Shown piece after piece: positions 16,831 to 26,467 of a DNA stretch of 26,467 nt. The stretch comes from Chara braunii. Lineage: Eukaryota > Streptophyta > Charophyceae > Charales > Characeae. A model generated the notes under the pieces. That model was not told the origin of the DNA. It searched no databases and saw only the letters and a list, made by a program, of their open reading frames with translations. Where the stretch lies: contig BFEA01001024.1 of NCBI GenBank assembly GCA_003427395.1, positions 2,238 to 28,704 of the forward strand, written 5' to 3'. Position 1 is the stretch's first letter, and each line of letters begins with the position of its first letter. The position numbers were made by a program, and so were the translations under genes.

Positions 16831-18045
16831 GGACCTTATGGCCCCGGCTCCTTTTCCATTTTGGGGAGCATCAGTCCAGTTCCTATTCCACCGACAAGTC
16901 AAAAGAATAATACATCATGATTACAGACACACACTTCCTTCCGTACGACCGAAGGACCCTTGATCAACATTGATTACTCCATCCGCATGGAGGATTGACT
17001 GTCAGCTTGCCGTGCTATACCCTTTCCTCTCAGGCCTGCTGCAGAAAACCTGCCATATAGGTCCCGAAAACCAAGAAAGGATTTTGCCCCTTCAACAACC
17101 CTCCTACCCCTCAACGTGCCCTGAGCCCCACATTTTCTAACCATGCATATGTATCATTTCTCTTTTTTCCTAAAACCCCTTATTGTCTACCAATCACCCT
17201 CCACCCTGTTTCCGCTGATTCAGTTCAGCCCTAACCTCGTCACCTTGAGCAGTTATAATCTGCCTAGGACCGTTGTTTTAAGCTGTTCCGACTGACCAAA
17301 CCCTTAGACCCTAAACCCCTGAGCCATTACCCTATGATTAAGACCCTTAAACTTTAAACCCTCCCTTATTCCTCATCGTTGTACCCCTTCTTTGTTGTAC
17401 CTCCTCTAGGGACAACCTGATGACTGTGAACCAAGGGTATTTCTTGTGTTCTCCCTTCCTATTGTAAGGTGTGCAAACCCATCCATCGTTGATGTAGGAG
17501 GCTATCTACTCTGTCCTAAGTCAGCTAGTGCATCAACTTTTGATGCCCTCTCCCTTGTCCGACTTGGATTAGTCTTTGCAGCGTCTGTGACAGGCCTAGG
17601 TCACTTCCTCCCAACACCAATCTTAATTCTCTTTGCCTCTCATCGTGGCTCTCATTCCTGAAGCCTGGTATCCCTTACTCCCCTCAACTCAGCTGCCTAT
17701 CTGGCACAGTCTGGGCTCTCCTGCTTGTCTCTGAATTGTGTCGGTCTTTCCAGTACACTCGGTCGTTTCGTAGCTCAGCCACCTTACCGTCCACTAACCA
17801 TAGCCTGGTGAACTTTTTCCTGGCCTTTTCTCGCAGATCCTCATCTTTAGGCATCGACTGCTTTACAAAGAATTTCAACCTGTAGCATGGTTCTCGTCCC
17901 CGCCCATACCTTCTCTCTTGGGTTGGGAAACCCTTCCATGGTTCTGCAACATCTCTCTTTCCAAATGATCCATAATGTCACCTTCCTGATCAGGCCGAAC
18001 CATAACCTTTCCGTTTTCTTGAGCTGGTCAGGAATGTTAGTCCAA
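16798..18045 (-). mobile_element. 5'-truncated LINE: ORF2 C-terminus, 3' UTR and poly(A)
   Basis: Plus-strand T-run 16798-16827 (30 T) is the poly(A) tail of a minus-strand element. Next comes the 3' terminal segment shared with the LINE at 2993-3905, a 3' UTR of about 850 bp with several CCCTAAA/CCCTTAA strings, and then the ORF2 C-terminus. Minus strand about 18045-17847 reads WFGLIRKVTLWIIWKERCCR, typical of the region after the zf-RVT domain in plant L1-type elements. A frameshift near 17880 moves the sense to KFFVKQSMPKDEDLREKARK, ending at 17684. The 5' end joins Helitron sequence at about 18045. No target-site duplication was found. Confidence 0.8.
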
Positions 18046-19830
18046 AGAAGCTTTATCTCATCGATGAGTTGTGCAAGATAACCTTTGAACACTCTCGCGA
18101 GAAAATTCGGCCTGTCTTTAGGACATTGACCTGACAACAGGGCTTGTTTGATCTCCGACCAGTTAGTGTTGCACGTGATAGTGATGAACAAATCCGGTTT
18201 TCCGAATCGCCTCACGATTGCCATGTTGTCGTCATATCTTTCACTTATATATCGGGCCCCCCCAGTGAACGTTGACGGTAAAACCACTTTTGTCCCAACA
18301 TCGTCACCACGTTGATTTTGTTCCACGACATCTCGTAAATCCTGATAATACTCCGACCGCAATTCGTTTTTGTGGAATTTCACCCATTTCAAGCAGAGGG
18401 ATTCAACTTTAGCGTATGCCATGCAACAAAACTCGTGGAAGAGACGTGCAACATAAAGGAGGCAAGGTCTTTCACCATCGCGTTCGTGAAGGTGAAATGC
18501 ATAGTACTCCTTGGCACTAAGTCCTGGCGGTCATCCAGCTTCGGAGGCACGTCGGACAAACCAACTATCAATTCCCTCTAGGAAAAGTAAAATAAACCTT
18601 GAGCAGTCGTGCGCTCAAGAACATTCCGGAACCACAACCGTCTGCCGCTCACCCGGAAGAGGAGCACGCAAACGAATCTCGAGCTCACGAGGAAGAAGTT
18701 CATCGGCCATCAAAATGCACACCTCATGGAGACCCATAGGACAATTATAACGCCCTGCATGTTCCTCCTCAGACATAGCATCCAGATTTATGACAAACTT
18801 CCTCCCGTTCAACGCTTCCAGCGGAAGTCCAGCGGAAGGTCAGCAACCGTTATAAAATCCTTCACGTAATTGTTACATTGTTGTAGCAATTCGTGAAACC
18901 TTCTCAATATGCGTTTCGTTCTATCGAGTTCGGCATCGGATGTACGTGTAGGTAAGTTAAGGAAATTCACTCTCTGATCAATAGCATCGTCCAAACGTTG
19001 AGGATCGTGCAAGTAAAGTTGTGAAAATTGAGGACGTTCTACTTCCCTCACATATAATGCACCGACACAATGAAAGATTGGACCTTGAACGCGAAGTTGG
19101 CCCTGGAATCCTTGAACATCATCGATCAGTTGCTTCCATCGCAAGGATGCGAGAGATAAACTATTACTAATTATCCTTGCATTGTTTCGAAGGGATTAAG
19201 CATCGGAAGTTTGCGACGTCCAAAAGGAAAGAATCTCATGCTCCCCTCGCAAGGTCATTCCCATAGAGGATAACGTTTTGCACATTTTCTGCAGCACATC
19301 TTTATCCATTTTTTTTCATGATGCCACAATTTAGCACCACAATGCTTACACGGTTCGCGACCGCCAATGCCGAACACTTTACTAGTACTAGTATTCCCAA
19401 GAATCGTCATGGTGGCATCAACTGCCGCATGCGTTGTTGTCACGGGTGCTGATGGGAGTGCATTAAGATCAGGAGTTCATTAAGATCAGGAGTTGAAACA
19501 TCATGTGAATCATTGATTTCTTCCTCTCGGCTATCTGGCCGAGTATCATCGCAATTGTTTATCGGATTTCGATTTCTCATGGATAAATTTTGTGGTTGTC
19601 TCGCTGGCGATGACAGGCTCTACGACTGTCTTCCTCGAGAAGAATGACTCCGCGATTGTCTCTCAGGAGAAGATGCACTCCTCGATTCCGCAGGGCTGCT
19701 CGCTCGAAACTCTCGAAGAATATTCATAGCGAATAAACTTCGCCTCAAACCCCGCACAAAATGTTTATGGGCACACACATTTTCTTTCCTCCTATGATGT
19801 TTAAGCGCAACTTTCAATGCACGCATAAGT
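18045..19830 (-). pseudogene. Helitron Rep/helicase-like N-terminal region, degenerate and truncated
   Basis: Minus-strand pieces follow the order of Helitron RepHel proteins. About 19826-19620: Arg/Ser/Glu-rich start (AESRSASSPERQSRSHSSRG). 19443-19255: zinc finger (EPCKHCGAKLWHHEKKWIKM then CC). 19144-18809: FQGQLRVQGPIFHCVGALYV and QFSQLYLHDPQ. 18812-18615: EEEHAGRYNCPMGLHEVCIL. About 18560-18423: SAKEYYAFHLHERDGERP and LLYVARLFHEFCC. 18422-18045: AYAKVESLCLKWVKFHKNEL, VLPSTFTGGARYISERYDDN, FGKPDLFITITCNTNWSEIK and DRPNFLARVFKGYLAQLIDE. Rep normally continues to the HUH motif and Tyr residues and then the helicase, but these are cut off by the LINE. Frameshifts and stops separate the pieces. 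No 5' TC or 3' CTRR end was identified. Confidence 0.88.
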
Positions 19831-20650
19831 TTAACATGAAAGTTTGCTCGTCTTCCTTACCGTTTCCTTCGCTTTGATATTATATGCAACGTAAAACACA
19901 GTTCATTTACATTCATTATATCGACGTGTTTCGTTCCTCCATCAGTTTCTACAGTACTTTCAACAATTATCGCATTCCCATCATAACCCGATGACTCACA
20001 ACGAGGCATCAACGACAACGCTTAAAGTTACAAACGACACATAACTTTATTGGCACAGAGTCGTCGAATCAACAACATACAGTACCGTCTGTTGCGCCTT
20101 TAACGAATCAGTTACCATAATAATAATATTCACCATCGATTATGAAATCCAACAAACTTTCTAATCAATGTGTTCGGCGAATTCGGTTGGGTTGTGGCAG
20201 CAGAAGATGGACTTGCCTGAACATCAGTCAAGGGAGGACAAAGGTTTCTCTCCACACATCTTTGTCAAACGTCGACTGTCAATGTCGACGATGAACAATT
20301 CTGCACATGTACCTAGTGCGAGAAAAAACTATTGAGTAAAACGGATTTTTCGACCATCGAAACAGAATCTGCACTTATTGCGGCATCTGCACGAATTTCA
20401 ACTGGATGTTCATTTTGCAACATAAAAGAGAGATTTTAATGACAACTAATGCAATCCGTAACATTAATATTTCTTTGACTTATTCTTTTGAAAAACAAAG
20501 AGCTTATGAAATCATTCATTGATGAAATCGGTTGTCGAAACGATAAAGACCTATCACTACATTGTTCTTTTATAGAACCATCGGGACCATCATTTTATGT
20601 TACCGTTGGTTGTTTATCTCTCCTGAGAACAATCGCCTCGCCTGCAACAC
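19831..20650. other. AT-rich unassigned sequence upstream of the Helitron Rep remnant
   Basis: No coding region is supported. On the minus strand, GTACATGTGCAG near 20305-20316 is followed by an open Ser/Thr/Pro-rich stretch (VQASPSSAATTQPNSPN), which may be a lost exon or Helitron leader sequence. TCGAC/CGACGT words are frequent. Confidence 0.3.
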
Positions 20651-21480
20651 CTACCGCATGTTGTAAAGACCTCCGCGTTCGACGACTTTGGGAAGGTGGT
20701 GGTCCGCGTTTGCGGTGTTCGATTGTGATGACATCGGTGTCTCACTCGTAGAACGACAGAGAGTAACATTCGAACCTATATGCAATCCCAATTCATGGTT
20801 GGATGAGGAAAAAGGGCGATCTAATGAAGACAAATCAACTTAATATGGAACAACGGGAGAACATCTAGTACACTCTGATACTATCGGCGAAGATAGGTGA
20901 TCAAGCGGGTAAAGGATCCTTAACAACCCTTTCACAACGCCAAAGGCGTTTGCGACGCTTCCACGGAACACGCAAGAACCTATCCGCAGGTGAAAAGAAG
21001 GTTGGAATGGTGGATACATTACTGTTGGTTGAACTATCACATGGACCTCAGTCCTCTGCCATATTAATAGGCACGTACGTACGTATTTGTACATAGGCAC
21101 GTCGTTGTGGATAGGAGGAATAAGATGCATATAGAAAACCGGAACAAAAAAAAACCACCTCAAAACATTCATATACAGATGCAATTATATGAAAAAGAGT
21201 TATATCGTGTCAAGTAGAAAAGGAAAAAAAAAAAAAAAAAAAGATAACGTAGTGCCATACAAAGAAAGCACAAAAGATCAAAGAAAATAAGGGGTCAATT
21301 TTTTATTATTATTATTATTTTTTTTTCCAGTACGTCTATCCAGGTTAATCAACGTTATTTGAGATCGAAATTTATTTGTTCGTGCAAATATAGATGTACC
21401 GCGCCACTTTAATGTTTGTGCAAACATTTAACTCAGATTGAAACTTCATTGGACTCCTATTGAGGTTAATTAAGTCACCT
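20651..21480. other. AT-rich unassigned sequence with two homopolymer stretches
   Basis: A minus-strand Ser/Asn-rich frame (20651-20833) has no recognised domain. An A-run at about 21224-21242 and a T-rich run at about 21299-21329 flank about 60 bp of sequence. Either may be a retrocopy tail, but no body or target-site duplication was matched. TACGTACGTA occurs at about 21076. Confidence 0.3.
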
Positions 21481-22440
21481 CTTACTTTGTTGATATGCCT
21501 CATTCGGTTTTCATGTTCGATTTGTCATCTTATACGTCCCTTAGTCTTTTCAGGGCCCCATGCGATAGAGTGATACGTACCTCGTTTATCCACGTTTGCC
21601 CTTGGTCATTTACTGACAGGGCTCACTTTCCTGCTGGGATAAATTTTTCACTGGGATTGAAACTTCTTTTGGCTCCAATCCACCTTAATCGAGGCGGCTC
21701 CTACATGCGGTCAACCTTAGGTATCCTAGGCCAGTCATCCATCCACAAAAGATTTGAAAAAGGTAAAATGTCTTCGCCGACTTTTTCGAACCCCGATCAC
21801 TAGGAAGTAGTCCGCAGTACCCATTCTCCTCGCCCAAGCACGAAGCCCGGATCTCAGAAGTAGGCGTTGGCTCCTCCGCAACAATATTATACCACCCCCA
21901 TTAATGGGTCTATGAGACGTGTCGTACCTCTCCCCAGCCAGCCTTGAAGGTCGTGGTTCCAGGAAAAGTCATTCCTAACGATGAAGGTCAGGCAAGTCGT
22001 TGATGGCCTCACTTTTTTTCTCCTCTTTTGTGTGGGCGACTTTGACGACATAGGAGCAAAGGGGGTAGAGAAAATGACTTATTGGAACGGGGTTAGGTGA
22101 GAGGAGGTCATTCGGGATAGCACGGGTGCCTTGGAAAAAAATGCTATGTTTATTGGCAACTTTATTCCTTTTTATCGCACTGGTTCCTACTCCAATATTC
22201 ATTCGAAAATACATAAAATAATCGTATACATATGTACCTTGTTAATAGTACCTTGTTTATTCTCCCTTAGTATTTTCAGCGCCTTAATATTTTCAGCGCC
22301 CCATCTTATCGTGACCAAACCCTCCCAATAATACTTAATAATCTTAATTTGCTTCAAATGAGCGCCTTAGTATTTTCAGCGCCACATCTTAAACATTCAT
22401 ACGTACCTTGTTTATTCTCGAGAATCCTTTGGTTTCCTTC
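21481..22440. repeat. dispersed copies of a CCTTAGTATTTTCAGCGCC repeat
   Basis: CCTTAGTATTTTCAGCGCC occurs exactly at 22265-22283 and 22365-22383, 100 bp apart. A partial second copy (TTAATATTTTCAGCGCC) follows the first at 22284-22300, and a diverged copy (CCTTAGTCTTTTCAGGGCC) lies at 21539-21557. ACGTACCTTGTTTATTC-like strings accompany several copies (21576, 22233, 22410). GATTGAAACTTC occurs at 21438 and 21656 with similar following sequence. This suggests several broken copies of one unidentified repeat unit. Confidence 0.6.
21770..21900 (-). other. segment with 5S rRNA box-A-like 14-mer and B-box-like string (SINE candidate)
   Basis: Minus strand reads CGTGCTTGGGCGAG (about 21840-21827), identical to the internal box A region of plant 5S rRNA as I know it, then GAATGGGTAC resembling the box C start GGATGGGTGAC. 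Further on GGGGTTCGAAA resembles a tRNA B box. 5S-derived (SINE3-like) or tRNA-derived SINEs are possible. However, the same stretch is also an open minus-strand frame (EEPTPTSEIRASCLGEENGY), so it might be a coding remnant. No poly(A) or target-site duplication was matched. Confidence 0.25.
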
Positions 22441-22862
22441 AATACCGTTTTACTGGGAGACGACCTAAATTTATCGTTATCTTTTTATTTACTATCGAGA
22501 CTCTTCCTTTCTTATTATTCATAAAATTTTTATTACGACATCACACAACCCTTATGCGTACATTTGTTTTTCTCAAAAATTTAATTCATCGTAACCGCTT
22601 TCGAATATTATTTCATGTATATATTTTAAGGGATACTCACCTGGTTGTTTTTCAAGAATAAGCAGAACAATATAAGAATAAACACAAAAAAACATACAAT
22701 ACTGAAAAACAAATTTTTACAAATGTTAGCAACTCAAGATGAATATCATCTCTATAACCATCAATACATACAAACAAACGACTAAGGCAACCTTTATTCG
22801 TATATAACAACAATATTTTCTCTCAATTCCAAGAATAGTCGTTAAAAAGATAAATGTCAAAA
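22441..22862. other. AT-rich unassigned sequence
   Basis: No coding or RNA feature is recognised. Composition is strongly A/T-rich, as expected for intron or intergenic sequence. Confidence 0.3.
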
Positions 22863-22863
22863 C

Positions 22864-22917
<54 letters not shown>
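22863..22917. repeat. (GA)n microsatellite
   Basis: About 52 bp of pure GA on the plus strand, bordered by an A-run. The minus-strand Leu-Ser frame through it is an artefact. Confidence 0.97.
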
Positions 22918-22921
<4 letters not shown>

Positions 22922-23336
22922 AAAGAGACATCATTTAAAGAAGAGAGAGAAAAAACAAAATTCAAGATTCTTATCATAAACGTTTTCAAGTGTCATCATC
23001 ATTAATGAAATGAAAACAATATGAAATCACTCGTTTTTCCCGCCATCCCATTCCACCTCCTTGTTATCCCTCTCACTCTACTCACTCTCACTCCTGCATC
23101 ATCATGTCCACGAAGTTGCACTCATCTATCTATCTAACAATACATCAGACCATGTGCTTACAATCAGAACAACAAACAACAATTTTCTCCCTTCTATTTA
23201 TAACTTTTGTCTTCTTTTGCAACTATCATCGTCCTTGCACCCTACATCCTCCACCTTCTTCCTCTCTTCCCTCCTCTTTCACTCTTTTTACTTTTATTTC
23301 TCTAAATGGTGAATTCAACAATCATGAAATACCACT
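22918..23336. other. pyrimidine-rich unassigned sequence
   Basis: The plus strand is rich in CTC, TCTTC and CATC words from 23030 to 23300. No gene is supported. It could be downstream sequence or an intron of the minus-strand coding remnant that ends at 23337. Confidence 0.3.
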
Positions 23337-24745
23337 CTATTTATCTTCCTCTGCCAATTTGCGAAGTCGCTTCCTCCTTTCTTCCATCGGAAATCCATCA
23401 TCCCCATTGACCTGACTATCTTTATTGGGATAAATGTTTGTGTTCCCATCACATTTCGATTTAAGAACTGATAATTTATTTATCCTCGTACAGTCCAATC
23501 GTGCCCAACATGCACGACGACATCTAGGACATTGGCGATTCAAAGATTCCACCAATGCAATCACAGTCTCATTGAGTCTTTTTTTAAGTTCTTCATTCAT
23601 GCTCGCAAGAACATTCAACTCCTTCACATCGCTTAACTCCTTCATAAATTGTTTAATGAGCTAGCGCGACGTGACCAAGCAATTTCCTGAGCTGGTACAC
23701 CTTCTCATTGTGACGTTGAGCCCAATAAAACCTAGATTCGTATTCCCACCGGTCACCGAATTTGTCCACAAACACGACATCCATCAACTCTTCGCGTACC
23801 TCCTTATACAATTGGCCAAGATTGACCACCTTTGCCCTTATCTAGTTGTCACTCACAGAAAACTGCATGACATTTTGCACCTCCAACATGACATTTCTAT
23901 GAGTCAGCTCAAAACCAACAGTTCGAAGTGAATGTAACATCGCAATCAGATCGCTTTTCGAAAGAGCTTCCAAACTTTCAGTCAATCGAAAATCGAAGAC
24001 TTCATTTCGAGAAGACGAATCTTCCCACGCCAGGCCACGACAGGACAACAATCTCCCCACTCCATATTCAGATTTTTTAAGTCACTGACGCAAATCATCA
24101 CACTCTTCCAGCAGGTGGGGATGAACTTGGGTGCTACACTTAACAATCTCATCAATCAAATCATCGTGAATCTTCGACCTCATCCGATAATGAATCCGCA
24201 TCTCCATGTCCATGTTAAGTTTTGGCTCCTCTTTGACATGCACAATATCGGGCACAGAGGAATCTCTCACCTTCCTCTTGAAAGAATGTTTTGATGACTG
24301 ACTTTGCGCTGAGCTCAATGTTGGCCAACGCACTGTTAACTGCATCCAGTTCCACCTCCTCCTTCAACATATCCAACAACTCATCATGAGTCCAACGAAG
24401 TCCTTGCCAGTGGTTGTCCGTAACGAACCTACCAAATACTTCCCTCAAGGCATGATCATTTGGAACCTTACCCACCACACCATACTGCACCACAACATTC
24501 GATTGATGGCGACACTGTTCCATATCATGCATCTCCCTCGCCATGGTATACTCATACTGTTCACAATCTTGGACGTACTCATGCATTTTGCGATCATCAT
24601 TGTAGAGGTAATGACCTTATGCAACATCTAGATCATCTGCTTCATCGATATGCATCGGCACATCGGAGCTTGATGATCTTGCACCCTCACTCCGACCATG
24701 TGTCTCGACCGCAGCGTTATGTTGAGCGGACGCTTGACCATCTGC
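23337..24745 (-). pseudogene. broken minus-strand coding sequence of unknown family
   Basis: About 1.4 kb of minus-strand coding-like sequence in colinear pieces. It opens at about 24744 after a T-rich tract and GCGCAG (acceptor-like). The first piece reads SSSDVPMHIDEADDLDVA, then an in-frame TAA (24617-24619), then GHYLYNDDRKMHEYVQDCEQ, FVTDNHWQGLRWTHDELLDM and LKEEVELDAVNSALANIELS. A one-base frame change near 24295 leads to VHVKEEPKLNMDMEMRIHYR. A TGA (24082-24084) falls in the same frame before LLSCRGLAWEDSSSRNEVFD. Further breaks precede VVFVDKFGDRWEYESRFYWA and NEELKKRLNETVIALVESLN, which leads into a Cys cluster (RQCPRCRRACWARLDC). It is hydrophilic and helical, with a late coiled coil. 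It may be a transposon ORF or a host pseudogene. A spliced gene cannot be excluded. Confidence 0.5.
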
Positions 24746-25120
24746 GCGGACCACCATGAAGAACAAAAAAAATGTCAAGTGCAAATTAGACGGCATCCTA
24801 ACGCTTACGGCGCAATGTCCACGAGCAAATGGCAGGTGGTAGGATATGCACAACGTTGTTGCCTAAGTTTGTGTGCATCCGCATCATCAACGGTCCGTAT
24901 CAATTATTGAGTCCTTATCTGACTACATGATCACTACGCACCTTTCAGCATGAGGCTTGCTTTTACTCCACAGTCGAGTACCCTCATCCCTCCAACAGGC
25001 TGTGGACCTGCATCAGATTCAGGCCCACGATACAACCCCTTGGCCTGCGACCAAGGAGACCTTGTGTCCCGGACCTATGTCGAGTCCGTCTCCTTGATCT
25101 GGGCTTGACAAACAGACGAA
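24746..25120. other. unassigned sequence
   Basis: Nothing recognisable. It may contain the intron and upstream exon of the minus-strand coding remnant, since an acceptor-like T-rich tract ending GCGCAG lies near 24744-24775 on the minus strand. Confidence 0.3.
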
Positions 25121-25736
25121 CTCATAGCCTGCCTGCCTGCCTGCCTGCGGGCCACGGCTAGGTCAACATCCATACAGCCCCACACGCAGACCCAGGTCCT
25201 GCCTCCGTGCGTCCACATGTCCAACTACAGGTCCAAGCCCAAGTTTGACCCTACATGCCCCACACGCAGACCTTGGTCCTGCCTGCATGCCTCGCTGCCT
25301 GCCTGCCTCACAGACAGACACACACACACATAGACAGAGAGACACGCAGACAGACACGAAGGCAGACATGCTGATCGGGAGACAGACTTGCATTCTGCCT
25401 GTGTGTGTGTCTGCCTGTCTGCCTGCCTCTCTGCCCACGTGCCTGTCTACCTGCCTGCCTGTCTCCCTGTGTGTGGGACTCGACATGGGCTGGAGCTTGG
25501 ACCACCGCCAGGTCATCGGGCCAGGTCAACGTGTGGGATTGGACATGGGCTGGAGCTTGGACCTGGGCTTTGAAAAAAAAGAAAAAGAAAAAAAAGTGTC
25601 AGAGCCTGCATGCCTGTGTGTCCACCTGCGTGTCTGTCTGCATGTTTGTCTCCCTGTGTCTGCCTGCGTGTCTGTCTGCCTGTCTGCCTGCCTCTGTGCC
25701 TGCGTGCCTGTCTGCCTCCGTGTCTGTCTGCGTGCA

Positions 25737-25798
<62 letters not shown>

Positions 25799-25940
25799 TT
25801 TGAGGCAGACAGACAGACAGACGTGTTTGTCGGCCTATTAGCCTGTCTGCCTCTGTGTCTGCCTGCGTGTCTCTCTGTTTGTGTGTGTGTGTGTCTCTCT
25901 GCCTGTCTGCATGTCTCTCAACTACGATACTGGGCTGGGG
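25121..25940. repeat. CTGC/CTGT/GT low-complexity block with embedded direct repeats
   Basis: The interval is dominated by GCCTGCCTGTCTGCC-type tetranucleotides, CACA/GACA runs at about 25312-25370, and a (GT)n run at 25739-25798. Two longer direct repeats are embedded. CACACGCAGACC...GGTCCTGCCT recurs 80 bp apart (25181 and 25261). A 60-bp unit beginning GTGTGGGAYTSGACATGGGC starts at 25471 and again at 25531. Long Cys/Val/Leu/Pro frames on the plus strand and Arg/Gln/Asp/Thr frames on the minus strand are artefacts of the repeats. Confidence 0.9.
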
Positions 25941-26405
25941 GGGTATATCAGGTATATGACGGGGGCTACACATGCAGGGCTTAGCTCTAGGGTAGTGTAG
26001 GGATATAAGTCATTCCGGCTAGTCTGAGTTCCGCCTAGCCTTGGCTAAGCTAGGGGAAGGACGGTAGGATGTGTCCGCGGGCGCTGGCCTGCCTTGCTTA
26101 GGTAATCCTACTGGTAGACTCTCTGAATTGGGCCTGTAGAAGATTGCATGAGCCTGGTGTCCGAAGTTCCCGTACGACAAGGTTCGTTCGCTTCCATTTC
26201 CATTAGGGCTGGGAGGTTGGACCAACCCTGGTGCTTGTCGCTGCTGTCTCGTGCTGGTCACACTGAGTTAAAATAGTAGGGACAGCGGTGCGTTGGGAGT
26301 ATTAACGTGGGGATGGGTAGTGTAGGTGGCCTATCCTATCAGGACAACCATCGGGCCAGCAATCACCGAGGGTCTGGTCCTTCACCAGTACAACACCCTG
26401 GGCTT

Positions 26406-26408
<3 letters not shown>
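25941..26408. other. unassigned; weak minus-strand Pro/Gln-rich frame
   Basis: A minus-strand frame (26261-26019, GTG first codon preceded closely by TAA) reads TSTRQQRQAPGLVQPPSPNG and stays Pro/Ser/Arg-rich to its stop. Its composition recalls the gag-like candidate exons at 5216-5458 and 11743-11995, but no domain, good start or splice context supports it. CTAG-containing words are frequent at 26010-26060. Confidence 0.3.

Positions 26409-26467
<59 letters not shown>
26409..26467. repeat. (CA)n microsatellite, truncated by the window end
   Basis: At least 58 bp of pure CA running to the last base of the window. The true length is unknown. A contig boundary in such a tract would be typical of an assembly that stops in simple repeats. 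Confidence 0.97.

Noticed and set aside
25245-25984. Cys-rich secreted or metallothionein-like protein
   Set aside because: The Cys/Val/Pro frames come from CTGC/CTGT/GT repeats and are mirrored by equally long frames on the other strand.

Overview
The window looks like a repeat-dominated nuclear region of a plant-lineage (streptophyte or green-algal) eukaryote. The evidence is long dinucleotide microsatellites, poly(A)-tailed retrocopies, a Helitron, LINE fragments with plant-type ORF2 C-termini, plant-like CCCTAAA-type strings and U6 snRNA retrocopies. A charophyte such as Chara would fit, but I cannot prove the species from sequence alone. I see no intact host gene, tRNA, rRNA or CRISPR array. 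Almost everything that can be identified is a mobile element or its wreckage.

Layout. 0-3 kb: a small hairpin MITE, a U6 retrocopy on the minus strand, a second MITE of the same family, a pair of diverged 61-bp direct repeats either side of a (CT)n tract, and a 12-bp minisatellite. 3-6.2 kb: a 5'-truncated LINE insertion bounded by a 17-bp target-site duplication, then an older LINE fragment split by a second U6 retrocopy that also has a target-site duplication. 6.2-13.3 kb: mostly unassigned sequence holding a third MITE of the same TIR family, a LINE C-terminal fragment, a compound microsatellite with a one-base gap, and a near-perfect 124-bp-arm palindrome.

13.4-16.8 kb (+): the most informative locus. 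It is a decayed Penelope-like retroelement. Its pieces run in order: Pro/Gly/Gln-rich N-terminus, coiled coil, SAP-like motif, GIY-YIG endonuclease, a middle region, and the beginning of the reverse transcriptase. The endonuclease therefore lies upstream of the RT, which is the permuted order of the Naiad/Chlamys group rather than the canonical Penelope order. Frameshifts, in-frame stops and a 29-bp tandem duplication have broken it. It is cut off at the start of the RT by the poly(A) end of a minus-strand LINE (16.8-18.05 kb). That LINE abuts, on its other side, the Rep N-terminal region of a minus-strand Helitron (18.05-19.83 kb), so it bridges two unrelated elements.

19.8-24.9 kb is AT-richer. 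It holds short dispersed repeats, a stretch with a 5S-rRNA-like 14-mer, and a broken minus-strand coding sequence of unknown identity (23.3-24.75 kb). 25.1-25.95 kb is CTGC/CTGT/GT low-complexity DNA with a 60-bp direct repeat. The window ends inside a (CA)n tract.

No set of genes acts together here. What the locus records is a layered insertion history: an old LINE interrupted by a U6 retrocopy, and a Penelope-like element interrupted by a LINE. The newest-looking lesions are the perfect 29-bp duplication, the U6 copy at 5.7 kb and the palindrome.
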